A stretch of DNA of 64,000 bases from Streptomyces sp. Ru73 (GCF_002920575.1 NZ_PQSQ01000023.1:20273-84272), one strand, 5' to 3'; numbered from the stretch's first letter, positions 1-7,784 are shown. Notes: generated by a model from the sequence alone, not told the origin. Translations and numbers: made by a program.

Positions 1-132
1 GACTCCGGCGAGCAGCCCGCGGAGATACAGCGGCTGCGGGAGCTGCTGCGGTCCATCCGCGAGAGCGCCCACCTGGTCCCCTCGCTGCTGCCGGTGGGCG
101 ACGGCCTGCTGTGCGCGGTCAAGCGCGGCTGA
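1..132 (+). CDS. O-methyltransferase, C-terminal end (partial)
   Basis: The window opens inside a plus-strand gene; the 43 residues left read in frame to a TGA. They contain a helical stretch rich in Leu and Arg, then the ending LLPVGDGLLCAVKRG. That ending is typical of the SAM-dependent class I O-methyltransferases (caffeoyl-CoA/catechol type) that lie next to DUF3117 in Streptomyces. The SAM-binding fold itself lies outside the window, so substrate and metal use cannot be judged. The identification rests on the tail sequence and on its position beside the DUF3117 gene. The 228 bp between this stop and the next gene hold no credible coding sequence. Confidence 0.6.
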   Translation, partial: DSGEQPAEIQRLRELLRSIRESAHLVPSLLPVGDGLLCAVKRG

Positions 133-360
133 CGGCACCGCGCGGGGCCCCGTGCGTCACGGGTGAGGAAGGGTGCGTAGGGTGCCCCGGGCGAGAGCGC
201 TTACGACCGGTCCGACTCGTCGTACGCCGACACGTGTACACACGGACGCGTATTTCCGGGCCCGGCCGCTACGCCCGGAGTACGACACGGCCCCGGGGCA
301 GGCGCGTAGGGTCGTACGCGCCGTCCGCCGGGGCCGGACATCGGTGAGGCTGCGCCTGGA

Positions 361-528
361 TCAGACGCTGACCTTGTCCAGGGCCTCGCCGAGAGCCTTG
401 GCTTCGTCGGGAGTCAGCTCGACGACGAGCCGACCGCCGCCTTCGAGCGGAACGCGCATGACGATGCCCCGCCCCTCCTTGGTCACCTCGAGCGGGCCGT
501 CGCCCGTCCGCGGCTTCATGGCCGCCAT
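361..528 (-). CDS. DUF3117 domain-containing small protein
   Basis: A 55-residue protein beginning MAAMKPRTGDGPLE and ending ALGEALDKVSV. It matches the short, nearly invariant actinobacterial DUF3117 family (Rv1211 in M. tuberculosis). A longer open frame runs 20 codons further upstream, but the internal ATG is preceded by AGGAAGGGG at good spacing and gives the family's usual length, so it is taken as the start. No catalytic motif is visible. The centre looks like paired beta strands (GIVMRVPLEGGGRLVVEL) followed by a helix (TPDEAKALGEALDK). The function is unknown. It is divergent from the enoyl-CoA hydratase gene and lies in a block conserved between Streptomyces and mycobacteria. Confidence 0.9.
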   Translation of the reverse strand: MAAMKPRTGDGPLEVTKEGRGIVMRVPLEGGGRLVVELTPDEAKALGEALDKVSV

Positions 529-856
529 GCTCGTTCCCCTTCCTGAAACCAGCTCATCGTCAGCCGACGGCCCTCTGGAGAGGGGCACGCGTCACCGGCA
601 TCGAACACATTGCTTCCATGTCATTATCCCGCATCGCAGGACCCGATGACCAACATCAGCGGGCATCCCTTCGGCAACGTACATTCGCAAAACCACCCAA
701 TTCGGGGAGTCACCTGCGATACTGCGCCACCGGTCGTTGCCCGGCATGCCGCCTTTCTTTGATGTACGTCACACCACGGCGCGGATGATCTCCGGCATCC
801 TGATCGCGGGCTGCGCTTCCCCCGCGCAGCCCGAGCCGCGACGGAGGGATCCCACC
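529..856. other. Divergent intergenic region between DUF3117 and the enoyl-CoA hydratase
   Basis: These 328 bp hold no gene. They contain a probable minus-strand promoter for the DUF3117 gene (listed separately) and, at 843-848, the GGAGGG ribosome-binding site of the hydratase. A plus-strand open frame starting at 737 runs into the hydratase but lacks a ribosome-binding site and has no family resemblance before residue 41, so it is not used as the start. Confidence 0.6.
623..653 (-). promoter_or_regulatory. Putative promoter of the DUF3117 gene
   Basis: On the minus strand TTGGTC (653-648) and GATAAT (628-623) are separated by 19 bp. This is close to a vegetative -35/-10 pair and stands out in GC-rich DNA. 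Transcription would start about 90 nt before the DUF3117 ATG. This is an inference from sequence only. Confidence 0.35.
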
Positions 857-1657
857 ATGGCCGACACCGTGCTCTACGACGTCACCGACGGCGTTGCGAC
901 GATCACGCTCAACCGCCCCGATGCCATGAACGCCCTCGACACGGCGACCAAGGTGGCCCTGCGGGACGCCGCGCAGGAGGCCGCCGCCGACCCCGCCGTG
1001 CGCGCCGTCCTGCTGACCGCCACGGGCCGCGCCTTCTGCGTCGGGCAGGACCTCAAGGAGCACATCGGGCTGCTGGCCGAGACCCGCGAGAGGGGCGAGG
1101 GCAACGCGCTGAGCACGGTGCGCGAGCACTACAACCCCATCGTCGAGGCGCTCACCGGCATGCCGAAGCCGGTCGTCGCGGCGGTCAACGGGGTCGCCGC
1201 CGGGGCCGGCGCCGGCTTCGCGATGGCCGCCGACTACCGCCTGGTCGCCGACACCGCCTCCTTCAACACCTCGTTCGCGGGCGTCGCGCTGACCGCCGAC
1301 TCCGGCATGTCCTGGACGCTGCCGCGGCTGATCGGCCACGGCCGCGCCGCCGACCTGCTGCTCTTCCCGCGCAGCATCAGCGCCCAGGAGGCGTACGAGC
1401 TGGGCATCGCGAACAAGGTCGTGCCCGCCGCCGAACTGGCCTCCGAGGCCCGCGCGCTCGCGCTGCGGCTGGCGCAGGGCCCGACCGCCGCGTACGCCGC
1501 GATCAAGGAGTCGCTGGCGTACGGCACCGACCACTCGCTGCCCGAGACGCTCGCCAAGGAGGACGAGCTGCAGACGCGGGCGGGCGCCTCCGAGGACCAC
1601 GTGATCGCGGTGGAGGCGTTCGTGAAGAAGGAGAAGCCGAGGTTCGTCGGGCGGTGA
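857..1657 (+). CDS. Enoyl-CoA hydratase/isomerase family protein
   Basis: A 266-residue crotonase-fold protein that probably hydrates or isomerises enoyl-CoA thioesters in the cytoplasm. Seen: ITLNRPDAMNALD near the N-terminus, the oxyanion-hole stretch AFCVGQDLKEH around residue 55, and the second stretch VVAAVNGVAAGAGAGFAMAADYR around residue 105. In place of the paired catalytic glutamates of classical hydratases the active-site loop reads ADSGMSWTLPRLIG. This resembles PaaG-type isomerases and other divergent crotonases, so the exact reaction is open. The start ATG follows GGAGGG by 8 nt. It converges with tag, with a strong hairpin between them. Confidence 0.85.
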   Translation: MADTVLYDVTDGVATITLNRPDAMNALDTATKVALRDAAQEAAADPAVRAVLLTATGRAFCVGQDLKEHIGLLAETRERGEGNALSTVREHYNPIVEALTGMPKPVVAAVNGVAAGAGAGFAMAADYRLVADTASFNTSFAGVALTADSGMSWTLPRLIGHGRAADLLLFPRSISAQEAYELGIANKVVPAAELASEARALALRLAQGPTAAYAAIKESLAYGTDHSLPETLAKEDELQTRAGASEDHVIAVEAFVKKEKPRFVGR

Positions 1658-1665
1658 GCCGTCGT

Positions 1666-1688
1666 GCGGGGCCCCGGGCGGGCCCCGC
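1666..1688. terminator. Bidirectional hairpin between the hydratase and tag
   Basis: A 9-bp perfect stem (GCGGGGCCC at 1666-1674 with GGGCCCCGC at 1680-1688) around a 5-nt loop, placed between two convergent stop codons. There is no T-tract, which is usual for Streptomyces terminators. Confidence 0.6.
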
Positions 1689-1695
1689 GCCGGGC

Positions 1696-2304
1696 TCAGG
1701 CCGCCGCTGCCGCCTCCGTGGCCGCGCGGACGTGGCAGTCGGCCAGGTGGTCGTTGACCAGCCCGCACGCCTGCATCATGGCGTACGCCGTCGTCGGGCC
1801 GACGAAGCGGAAGCCGCGCTTCTTGAGGTCCTTGGCGAGCGCGGTCGACTCGGGCGTGACCGGCGGGACGTCGGCGCCGCTGCGGGGCGCCGGGCGGTCC
1901 GCGCGGTCCGGCGCGTACGACCAGATCAGGGCGTCCAGCTCGCCGGGGGCCAGCTGCGCCGCGAGCCGGGCGTTGGCGAGCGTCGCGGAGATCTTGAGGC
2001 GGTTGCGGATGATGCGCGGGTCGGCGAGCAGCCGGGCCGCGTCCTCCTCGGTGAACTTCGCGACCTCGGCGATCCGGAAGCCGGCGAAGGCGGCGCGGAA
2101 CCCCTCGCGGCGGCGCAGGATCGTCAGCCACGACAGACCCGACTGGAACGCCTCCAGGGACATCCGCTCGAACAGCGCGTCGTCCCCGTGCACCGGGCGC
2201 CCCCACTCGGTGTCGTGGTACGTGCGGTAGTCCGCCATCGACTCGGCCGTCATGCCCCAGGGGCAGCGCGGCAGGCCGTCCGGGCCGGTCTCGACGCCGC
2301 TCAT
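1696..2304 (-). CDS. tag: DNA-3-methyladenine glycosylase I
   Basis: A 202-residue base-excision-repair enzyme that removes 3-methyladenine from alkylated DNA. Seen: the N-terminal RCPWG, the YHDTEWGRP block, the LEAFQSGLSW helix-hairpin region, KKRGFRFVG, and the ending QACGLVNDH. By comparison with E. coli Tag the zinc-snap ligands would be Cys14, His30, His186 and Cys190, all present. The length is normal for the family. The ATG overlaps the TGA of the upstream membrane-protein gene by 4 nt (ATGA), so the two are probably translationally coupled. The pairing of tag with this gene and with folP is also found in mycobacteria. Confidence 0.95.
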   Translation of the reverse strand: MSGVETGPDGLPRCPWGMTAESMADYRTYHDTEWGRPVHGDDALFERMSLEAFQSGLSWLTILRRREGFRAAFAGFRIAEVAKFTEEDAARLLADPRIIRNRLKISATLANARLAAQLAPGELDALIWSYAPDRADRPAPRSGADVPPVTPESTALAKDLKKRGFRFVGPTTAYAMMQACGLVNDHLADCHVRAATEAAAAA

Positions 2305-2801
2305 GCGCGCTCACCGCCCTCGGCGGTCGCGCCGCCGGGCCGCTCGGGCTTCCGCGGACCGGCACCCTCGCCCGGGGCGGAGTCCGGCGCCGCCGGGGTT
2401 TCCTCCGCCACCGGCCCCGGGCGCTCGTCCGCCACCAGGCCCGGGCCGCCGCCCATCGCCGCGGCGTTCGCGCCCGCAAGCGCGGCCTCCAGCTCGGCGA
2501 TCCGGGCGTCCCGCTCGGCCAGCTCGGCGCCGAGGCGGTCCAGCACGTCGTCCACGTCGTTCATCCGATAGCCGCGCAGGGCCGACGGCAGCCGTACCTC
2601 CTCCACGTCGGCCCGGGTGCAGGGGCGGTCGGCGGGCAGCGGGTCGTGCAGCCGCTCGGGCTCGGCCTCCCGCAGCGTGCCGCCGTCACCGCCGCCGATC
2701 ACGGCGAGCGTGACCACGGCGACCACCGCGACCAACGCGATGAGCAAGAACCAGAACACGACCATCTCCCCACGCTCTCCGTCGTCCATTGATCGTGCCA
2801 T
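2301..2801 (-). CDS. DivIVA-like domain membrane protein
   Basis: A 166-residue protein with one N-terminal membrane helix (about residues 14-34, VVFWFLLIALVAVVAV). A short domain around residues 65-95 reads LRGYRMNDVDDVLDRL, which resembles the N-terminal DivIVA motif in which a Tyr and a Val-Asp pair precede the coiled coil. A short coiled coil (ELAERDARIAELEAAL) follows, then a disordered tail rich in Pro, Gly and Glu. DivIVA-type proteins scaffold polar growth; whether this one does is not known. The first ATG is preceded by GGAGG and is used. An internal ATG at 2765 just before the membrane helix is possible. It is coupled to tag. Confidence 0.7.
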   Translation of the reverse strand: MARSMDDGERGEMVVFWFLLIALVAVVAVVTLAVIGGGDGGTLREAEPERLHDPLPADRPCTRADVEEVRLPSALRGYRMNDVDDVLDRLGAELAERDARIAELEAALAGANAAAMGGGPGLVADERPGPVAEETPAAPDSAPGEGAGPRKPERPGGATAEGGERA

Positions 2802-2851
2802 GCGCCTCCGACAGTTAGGGTCGCTGGCGGACCATGGAGAGGGAGTAGGGA

Positions 2852-3751
2852 ATGCTGCGGCTGGGGAATCGCGAGTTCGGCGCGCACGAGCCGGTGATCA
2901 TGGCGATCGTGAACCGTACGCCGGACTCGTTCTACGACCAGGGCGCCACGTTCCGGGACGAGCCGGCGCTCGACCGCGTGGAGCAGGCGGTCGCGGAGGG
3001 CGCGGCGATCATCGACATCGGCGGGGTCAAGGCCGGCCCGGGCGAGGAGGTCACCGCCGAGGAAGAGGCGCGGCGCACGGTCGGCTTCGTGGCCGAGGTG
3101 CGCAGGCGCCACCCGGACGTGGTGATCAGCGTGGACACCTGGCGGCACGAGGTCGGCGAGGCGGTCTGCGAGGCCGGTGCCGACCTGCTCAACGACGCCT
3201 GGGGCGGGGTGGACCCGAAGCTCGCCGAGGTCGCGGCGCGGTACGGCGCGGGCCTGGTGTGCACGCACGCGGGCGGCGTCGAGCCGCGTACCCGGCCGCA
3301 CCGCACCACGTACGAGGACGTGATGGCCGACATCCTGGACGTCACCCTCGGACTCGCGGAGCGCGCCGTCGAGCTGGGCGTACGGCGTGACGGCATCATG
3401 ATCGACCCGGGTCACGACTTCGGGAAGAACACCCGGCACAGCCTGGAGGCCACCCGCCGGCTCGGCGAGATGACCGACGCGGTTCCCCAAGCTCTCGGCT
3501 TCGCTCGAGCAGGGGACACCCCATTGCCGGTGCTGGTCTCGCTGTCCAACAAGGACTTCGTGGGCGAGACGCTGGACAAGCCGGTCAAGGAGCGGGTGCT
3601 GGGCACCCTCGCCACGACCGCGGTCTCGGCATGGCTGGGCGCTCAGGTCTACCGCGTCCACGAGGTCGCCGAGACCCGGCAGGTGCTGGACATGGTCGCC
3701 TCCATCGCCGGGCACCGGCCGCCGGCGGTGGCCCGCCGCGGCCTGGCCTGA
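2852..3751 (+). CDS. folP: Dihydropteroate synthase family protein (FolP2 type)
   Basis: A 299-residue TIM-barrel protein of the pterin-binding family, which joins pterin pyrophosphate and p-aminobenzoate in folate synthesis. Seen: IMAIVNRTPDSFYD (pterin site loop), IIDIGGVKAGPGEEV, ISVDTWR, DLLNDAWGG, IDPGHDFGKN and SLSNKDFVGE. The DAWGG form and the neighbours (LOG, DivIVA-like, tag) match the mycobacterial folP2 branch, whose M. leprae member is reported to lack synthase activity, so function should not be assumed. Residues about 211-225 (VPQALGFARAGDTPL) are not family sequence: they come from a palindromic repeat inserted in frame exactly before PVLVSLSNKD. The start follows a GGAG/AGGGA ribosome-binding site. 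Confidence 0.85.
   Translation: MLRLGNREFGAHEPVIMAIVNRTPDSFYDQGATFRDEPALDRVEQAVAEGAAIIDIGGVKAGPGEEVTAEEEARRTVGFVAEVRRRHPDVVISVDTWRHEVGEAVCEAGADLLNDAWGGVDPKLAEVAARYGAGLVCTHAGGVEPRTRPHRTTYEDVMADILDVTLGLAERAVELGVRRDGIMIDPGHDFGKNTRHSLEATRRLGEMTDAVPQALGFARAGDTPLPVLVSLSNKDFVGETLDKPVKERVLGTLATTAVSAWLGAQVYRVHEVAETRQVLDMVASIAGHRPPAVARRGLA
3482..3522. repeat. Streptomyces palindromic intergenic-type repeat inserted in folP
   Basis: About 41 bp with the structure CCCC-AA-GCTC, a loop containing TCGGCTTCGC, then GAGC-A-GGGG and flanking GTT/ACACC. It matches my recollection of a small dispersed hairpin element found between genes in many Streptomyces genomes. Here it lies inside the folP frame and keeps it open. 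Confidence 0.65.
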
Positions 3752-3759
3752 GAGGTACC

Positions 3760-3786
3760 GCGCGGCCCCCGCCCCGGGGGCCGCGC
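3760..3786. terminator. Bidirectional hairpin between folP and the LOG gene
   Basis: An 11-bp perfect stem (GCGCGGCCCCC, 3760-3770, with its complement at 3776-3786) and a 5-nt loop. It starts 9 nt after the folP stop and ends 6 nt before the convergent LOG stop. Confidence 0.7.
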
Positions 3787-3792
3787 CGCGCG

Positions 3793-4572
3793 TCACCGGG
3801 AGGGGCCCGGCCCCACTTCCTTGGTGACCAGCGCGACCGCCTCGTCGACGTCGTCGCTCAGGTGGAAGAGGTCCAGGTCGCGCGTGGACGCCTTGCCCTG
3901 CGCGATGAGCGTGTCGCGCAGCCAGTCCACCAGCCCGCCCCAGTACTCCGTGCCGAAGAGCACGATGGGGAAGCGCGTGACCTTGCGGGTCTGCACGAGG
4001 GTGAGCGCCTCGAAGAGCTCGTCGAGGGTGCCGAGGCCGCCGGGCAGGACGACGAATCCGCGGGCGTACTTCACGAAACAGGTCTTGCGCACGAAGAAGT
4101 ACCGGAAGTCCACACCGAGGTTGACGTACTCGTTCATGCCCTGTTCGAAGGGCAGCTCGATGCCGAGTCCGACGGACGTGCCGCCCGCCTCGTGTGCCCC
4201 CTTGTTCGCCGCCTCCATGGCGCCGGGGCCGCCGCCGGTGATCACCGAGAAGCCCGCCTCGACGAGCGCCCGGCCCAGGCCGACGCCCGCTTCGTACTCG
4301 GGCGACTCGCGGGGCGTGCGGGCCGAGCCGAAGACGCTGATCGCCGGGCCCAGTTCGGCGAGCGCGCCGAAGCCCTCGACGAACTCGGACTGGATGCGCA
4401 TCACGCGCCAGGGGTCGGTGTGCACCCACTCGGAGGGGCCCTCGGAATCCAGCAGCCGCTGGTCGGTGGTGCCGGCGCGCACCTGGTCGCGGCGGCGCAG
4501 TACCGGGCCGAGTCGCTGCTGATCGCGCTCGGCTGCCATGGTCTCGCGCTCGGCTGCCTCAGGATCGGCCAT
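3793..4572 (-). CDS. LOG-family (TIGR00730) Rossmann-fold protein
   Basis: A 259-residue protein of the lysine-decarboxylase-like/LOG family. Characterised members cleave nucleoside 5'-monophosphates, including cytokinin ribotides, to base and ribose phosphate. Seen: ISVFGSARTP, VITGGGPGAMEAANKGA (near residue 115) and the hallmark PGGLGTLDELFEAL (near residue 175), with the Arg/Lys-rich segment FFVRKTCFVKYARGF. The N-terminal 70 residues are family-typical for actinobacteria. A longer frame exists upstream, but MADPEA follows GGAGGGAG by 6 nt and is used. Its physiological substrate is unknown. Rv1205 is the likely mycobacterial counterpart. Confidence 0.85.
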   Translation of the reverse strand: MADPEAAERETMAAERDQQRLGPVLRRRDQVRAGTTDQRLLDSEGPSEWVHTDPWRVMRIQSEFVEGFGALAELGPAISVFGSARTPRESPEYEAGVGLGRALVEAGFSVITGGGPGAMEAANKGAHEAGGTSVGLGIELPFEQGMNEYVNLGVDFRYFFVRKTCFVKYARGFVVLPGGLGTLDELFEALTLVQTRKVTRFPIVLFGTEYWGGLVDWLRDTLIAQGKASTRDLDLFHLSDDVDEAVALVTKEVGPGPSR

Positions 4573-4758
4573 GGTGTGCTCCCTCCGCAGGGTCCTCCGC
4601 CGGGGCGGAGGACAGATCGTTGCCGGTAAAGCGTATGTGCACAAAGGTGACGAGCAACGGAATTCGGTCTGACGGCGGCCCCGGCCGCCGCGCAGCGCTC
4701 CGGTGAACCTCTACCCGCGCAGACCACCCCGGGTCACCGGAATCCCGGTCACCACATT

Positions 4759-4773
4759 CCCGTGCCCCACGGG
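4759..4773. terminator. Small hairpin downstream of dapE
   Basis: A 6-bp stem CCCGTG/CACGGG with a 3-nt loop, just beyond the dapE stop on the minus strand. It is weaker than the other hairpins in the window, so termination here is uncertain. Confidence 0.3.
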
Positions 4774-4780
4774 CCCGGTC

Positions 4781-5872
4781 TCAGCCCTCCAGCCAGGCCC
4801 GGAGCCGTTCCTCGCAGCGGATCACGTCGGCGGCGACGACGTGCTCGTCGCGCTTGTGGGCCAGCAGCGCGTTGCCCGGGCCGTAGTTGACCGCCGGCAC
4901 GCCGAGGGCCGAGAAGCGCGAGACGTCCGTCCAGCCGAACTTGGGCATCGGCGTACCGCCGACCGCCTCGATGAACGCCTTGGCGGCGGGGTGCGAGAGG
5001 CCGGGCAGCGCCGCGGTCGAGTGGTCGTCGACCGTCCACTCGGCGATGTCGCAGCCGGCGAAGACCTCGCGCACGTGGGCGAGCGCCTCCTCGCCGCTGC
5101 GGTCGGGCGCGTAGCGGAAGTTGACGGTGACGGTGCACTCGTCGGGGATGACGTTGCCCGCGACGCCGCCCTCGATGCGCACGGCGTTCAGGCCCTCGCG
5201 GTACTCCAGGCCGTCGATGACGGCGCGGCGCGGCTCGTACGCGGCCAGCCGCTCCAGGATCGGGGCCGCGGCGTGGATGGCGTTGGACCCCATCCAGCTG
5301 CGCGCGGAGTGCGCCCGCTCCCCGGTGGTGCGCAGCAGGACCCGCAGGGTGCCCTGGCAGCCGCCCTCGACCTGGTTGCCGGACGGCTCCAGCAGGACCG
5401 CGAAGTCGCCCGCCAGCCAGTCGGGATGCTGCTCGGCGATCCGCTTGAGGCCGTTGTGCTCGGCGGCGATCTCCTCGGCCTCGTAGAAGACGAAGGTGAG
5501 GTCGCGGTTGGGCTCGGGCACGGTGGCGGCGACCCGCAGCTGGACGGCGACGCCGGACTTCATGTCGGAGGTGCCGCAGCCCCACAGGACGCCGTTCTCG
5601 TCCAGCCGGGAGGGCACGTTGTCCGCGATGGGCACGGTGTCGAGGTGGCCGGCGAGGACGACCCGCTCGGCGCGGCCGAGGTGCGTGCGCGCCACGACGG
5701 TGTCGCCGTCCCGGTCGACGGTCAGGTGCGGAAGCGCGCGCAGGGCGTTCTCGACGGCGTCGGCGAGGACTTTCTCGTCCCGGCTGACGGAGGGGATGTC
5801 CACCAGCGCCGCGGTCAGCTGCGCGGCGTCGAGCGACAGGTCGAGTGCGGGGGTCTGCGCGGGGCGTTCCAT
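4781..5872 (-). CDS. dapE: Succinyl-diaminopimelate desuccinylase
   Basis: A 363-residue M20-family zinc peptidase homologue that hydrolyses N-succinyl-LL-diaminopimelate in lysine and peptidoglycan synthesis. Seen: the AGHLDTVP metal motif (His76), GCGTSDMKSG (bridging Asp103), the YEAEEIAAEHNG block (Glu133/134, catalytic base and ligand), the dimerisation-domain stretch GERAHSARSWMGSNAIH, and NYGPGNALLAHKRDEHV near the end, which supplies the last His ligand. The frame stays open for 50 more codons upstream, but the ATG at 5872 is family-consistent and has AGGG/GGGA before it. dapC, the preceding pathway step, lies 2 kb away. Confidence 0.93.
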   Translation of the reverse strand: MERPAQTPALDLSLDAAQLTAALVDIPSVSRDEKVLADAVENALRALPHLTVDRDGDTVVARTHLGRAERVVLAGHLDTVPIADNVPSRLDENGVLWGCGTSDMKSGVAVQLRVAATVPEPNRDLTFVFYEAEEIAAEHNGLKRIAEQHPDWLAGDFAVLLEPSGNQVEGGCQGTLRVLLRTTGERAHSARSWMGSNAIHAAAPILERLAAYEPRRAVIDGLEYREGLNAVRIEGGVAGNVIPDECTVTVNFRYAPDRSGEEALAHVREVFAGCDIAEWTVDDHSTAALPGLSHPAAKAFIEAVGGTPMPKFGWTDVSRFSALGVPAVNYGPGNALLAHKRDEHVVAADVIRCEERLRAWLEG

Positions 5873-5975
5873 GGTCCCGACCCTACCGGTCGCCGGTTGC
5901 GCGTCCGTTGCACGCCGCTGTCCGTTCCCCGAGGTCCGGCGGGGCCCGCCGACGGCCTCCAGTACCGTATGGCGC

Positions 5976-6893
5976 GTGCTTCGCCGTCCCCAGCGTGCCC
6001 CCGTCCGCCGCAAGCGCCTCATACGCGTGTTCGCGGCCCTCGTCGTGCTGCTCGGACTCGCGGGCTACCTCGTCGTGCAGTACGTGACCGGTGGCCCCGG
6101 TGCGCCGCGCTGCACGGTGCAGCCCGAGGGCGGCGGCGATCCGTACGAACTGAGCCCCGAGCAGGCGGCGAACGCCGCGACGATCTCCGCGGTGGGCGCC
6201 TCGCGCGGGCTGCCCGAGCGGGCGGTGACGATCGCGCTCGCCACGGCCATGCAGGAGTCGGGGCTGCGCAACATCGAGTACGGCGACCGGGACTCGGTCG
6301 GCCTCTTCCAGCAGCGGCCCTCCCAGGACTGGGGCACGGCCGAGGAGATCATGGACCCGGTCTACGCGGCCGGCGAGTTCTACAAGCACCTGGTGCAGGT
6401 CCCCGGGTACTCCCGGCTGCCGCTGACGGTGGCGGCCCAGAAGGTGCAGCGCAGCGGCTACCCGCAGGCGTACGCCAAGCACGAGGCGAACGCGGCGCTG
6501 CTGACCGGCGCGCTGACCGGGCGCAGGCCGGCGGCGCTGAGCTGCGCGGAGAGCCGGCCGGCCGATCACACGCCGGGCGGCACGGCGCAGGTGCGCGAGC
6601 AGCTGGTGCGGGAGTTCGGGCCCGAGGTGCTGCCGCGGTCCGTGACGGCCACGCGGGCCGCCGGGCGGACGCTCACGGTGCCGGTGACGGCCGGTGCGGG
6701 GGTGTCGGCGAACCAGCGCGGCTGGCAGCTGGCGGCCTGGGCGGTGGCCCACGCGTCGGAGTTGCGCATCGAACGCATCTCTTACGGCGACCGCCGGTGG
6801 ACCGCCGCGGATTCCGGGCAGGGGTGGCAGCAGGTGTCCGGCGATTCCGGTGGTACGTCGCCGACAGGCGTTCGGATCACCACCGCGCAGTAG
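5976..6893 (+). CDS. Membrane-anchored protein with lysozyme-like (SLT-type) domain
   Basis: A 305-residue protein with a basic N-terminus, one membrane helix (about residues 17-35) and an extracellular domain. The segment ALATAMQESGLRNIEYGDRDSVGLFQQRPSQDWGT resembles the catalytic Glu and Gly-Leu-Phe/Met-Gln signature of lytic transglycosylase-like folds, with Glu94 as the candidate acid. It lacks a clear match to a named enzyme, so peptidoglycan cleavage is an inference. The GTG start has no convincing ribosome-binding site. TACCGT lies exactly 7 nt upstream, so the transcript could be leaderless. It is divergent from dapE. Homologues are common in Streptomyces as conserved hypothetical proteins. 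Confidence 0.65.
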   Translation: MLRRPQRAPVRRKRLIRVFAALVVLLGLAGYLVVQYVTGGPGAPRCTVQPEGGGDPYELSPEQAANAATISAVGASRGLPERAVTIALATAMQESGLRNIEYGDRDSVGLFQQRPSQDWGTAEEIMDPVYAAGEFYKHLVQVPGYSRLPLTVAAQKVQRSGYPQAYAKHEANAALLTGALTGRRPAALSCAESRPADHTPGGTAQVREQLVREFGPEVLPRSVTATRAAGRTLTVPVTAGAGVSANQRGWQLAAWAVAHASELRIERISYGDRRWTAADSGQGWQQVSGDSGGTSPTGVRITTAQ

Positions 6894-7216
6894 TCCGGGT
6901 ATTCCCTCGGTGGTGGGAATGCCGTCAATCCAGGTCGACAATTCACGGCCTTTTCCTCACCCCCGTCGAGGTACCTGAACTTCCTTGGCGCATATGAGGA
7001 GTGACGTTCTTCCCCCTCCGCCGGACGTACGAATTTCACCCACTTTCATCCGAAGCAGATAATGCGATGCGTTACCAATTCTTTACCGGGGCGCACCGCA
7101 ACCTTCGGGGCTCTGGCGCGGTATTCACTGCGTCCGCCCGGCAGTCGACTGCCGCCGCCCGGCGGGCACCGTACGTCGCACAGAAGAAACAAGTCCCTCT
7201 CCGTCAAAGGAGCACC
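6894..7216. other. Intergenic region with weak hairpin
   Basis: These 323 bp have no gene and are less GC-rich than the flanks. A weak inverted repeat (GTATTCCC at 6899-6906 against GGGAATGC at 6915-6922) follows the upstream stop and may act as a terminator. The rest is probably the promoter and leader of the next gene. I looked for a cyclic-di-AMP riboswitch and saw no convincing match. Confidence 0.45.
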
Positions 7217-7714
7217 ATGTCCCTCCCCCTTACGCGTCGGATCGCCCGGGCCGCGCTGCTGGTCGCAGCGGGCGCAGCTCCCGTGGTCGGTGCCGCCGGC
7301 TCCGCGAGCGCCGTTGACCTGCCCAAGGCCGCCGACCTGGGTGGACTGACCAAGGTGGACCCGTCGAGCGTCACCGAGACCGCCGGCAACGCCCTGGAGA
7401 ACACCAGCGCGGTGGCCGGCCCGGTCGCCGGTGAGGTCGTGAAGAAGGCCGTGCCGGAGGCCGGCCGCGCCGGCAACAAGACGCTGCAGAAGCTCGCCCC
7501 CACCGCCAAGAAGACCACCGGTCACGTCACGGGTGACACCAAGGACACCGTGGGCGACACCACCCGCGCGCTGCCCGCCGAGGGGCTGACCAAGGACCTG
7601 CCGCTGGCCGAGGAGCTGCCCGCCGGCCAGCTGCTCGCGGGGCTGCCCGTGACCAAGGGGCTGCCGACGGACGGCCTGCCGGTCTCCGGCGTGCTCGGCG
7701 GCCTGGGCGGCTGA
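7217..7714 (+). CDS. Small secreted protein, unknown function
   Basis: A 165-residue exported protein with a classical signal peptide: MSLPLTRRIARAALLV, a hydrophobic core, and a likely cleavage after GSASA near residue 32. The mature part is rich in Lys, Thr, Leu and Gly. It ends in short repeated pieces of the type GLP/DGLP (LLAGLPVTKGLPTDGLP) and a Gly-rich tail. No catalytic motif is visible. Similar Streptomyces proteins are often labelled ATP-binding without support. The ATG at 7217 follows AAAGGAG at good spacing and gives the signal peptide, so the longer open frame upstream is rejected. A strong terminator follows. Confidence 0.7.
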   Translation: MSLPLTRRIARAALLVAAGAAPVVGAAGSASAVDLPKAADLGGLTKVDPSSVTETAGNALENTSAVAGPVAGEVVKKAVPEAGRAGNKTLQKLAPTAKKTTGHVTGDTKDTVGDTTRALPAEGLTKDLPLAEELPAGQLLAGLPVTKGLPTDGLPVSGVLGGLGG

Positions 7715-7731
7715 CGCCACCGCCGGACACG

Positions 7732-7769
7732 CGAAGGGCCCCGGGAGCCGTCACTCCCGGGGCCCTTCG
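7732..7769. terminator. Strong bidirectional terminator
   Basis: A 16-bp perfect stem (7732-7747 with 7754-7769, CGAAGGGCCCCGGGAG and its complement) around a 6-nt loop. It sits between the convergent secreted-protein gene and dapC. Confidence 0.85.
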
Positions 7770-7784
7770 GCCGTGCCCGTACCG

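Noticed and set aside
710..2479. Long open frames on the strand opposite real genes (for example 710-2479 and 20613-22703 minus, 30182-33220 plus)
   Set aside because: They are Arg/Ala/Pro/Gly- or Val/Asp/Leu-rich with no family motif, no ribosome-binding site, and lie fully antisense to well supported genes. This is expected from third-position GC bias.
3481..3530. folP as a frameshifted pseudogene
   Set aside because: The insertion is a multiple of three, and all downstream motifs (SLSNKDFVGE to the normal end) are in frame, so the gene is intact.
7040..7210. Cyclic-di-AMP (ydaO) riboswitch before the secreted-protein gene
   Set aside because: Some leader-like low-GC sequence is present, but I could not find the conserved core pieces, and the gene is not an Rpf or hydrolase.
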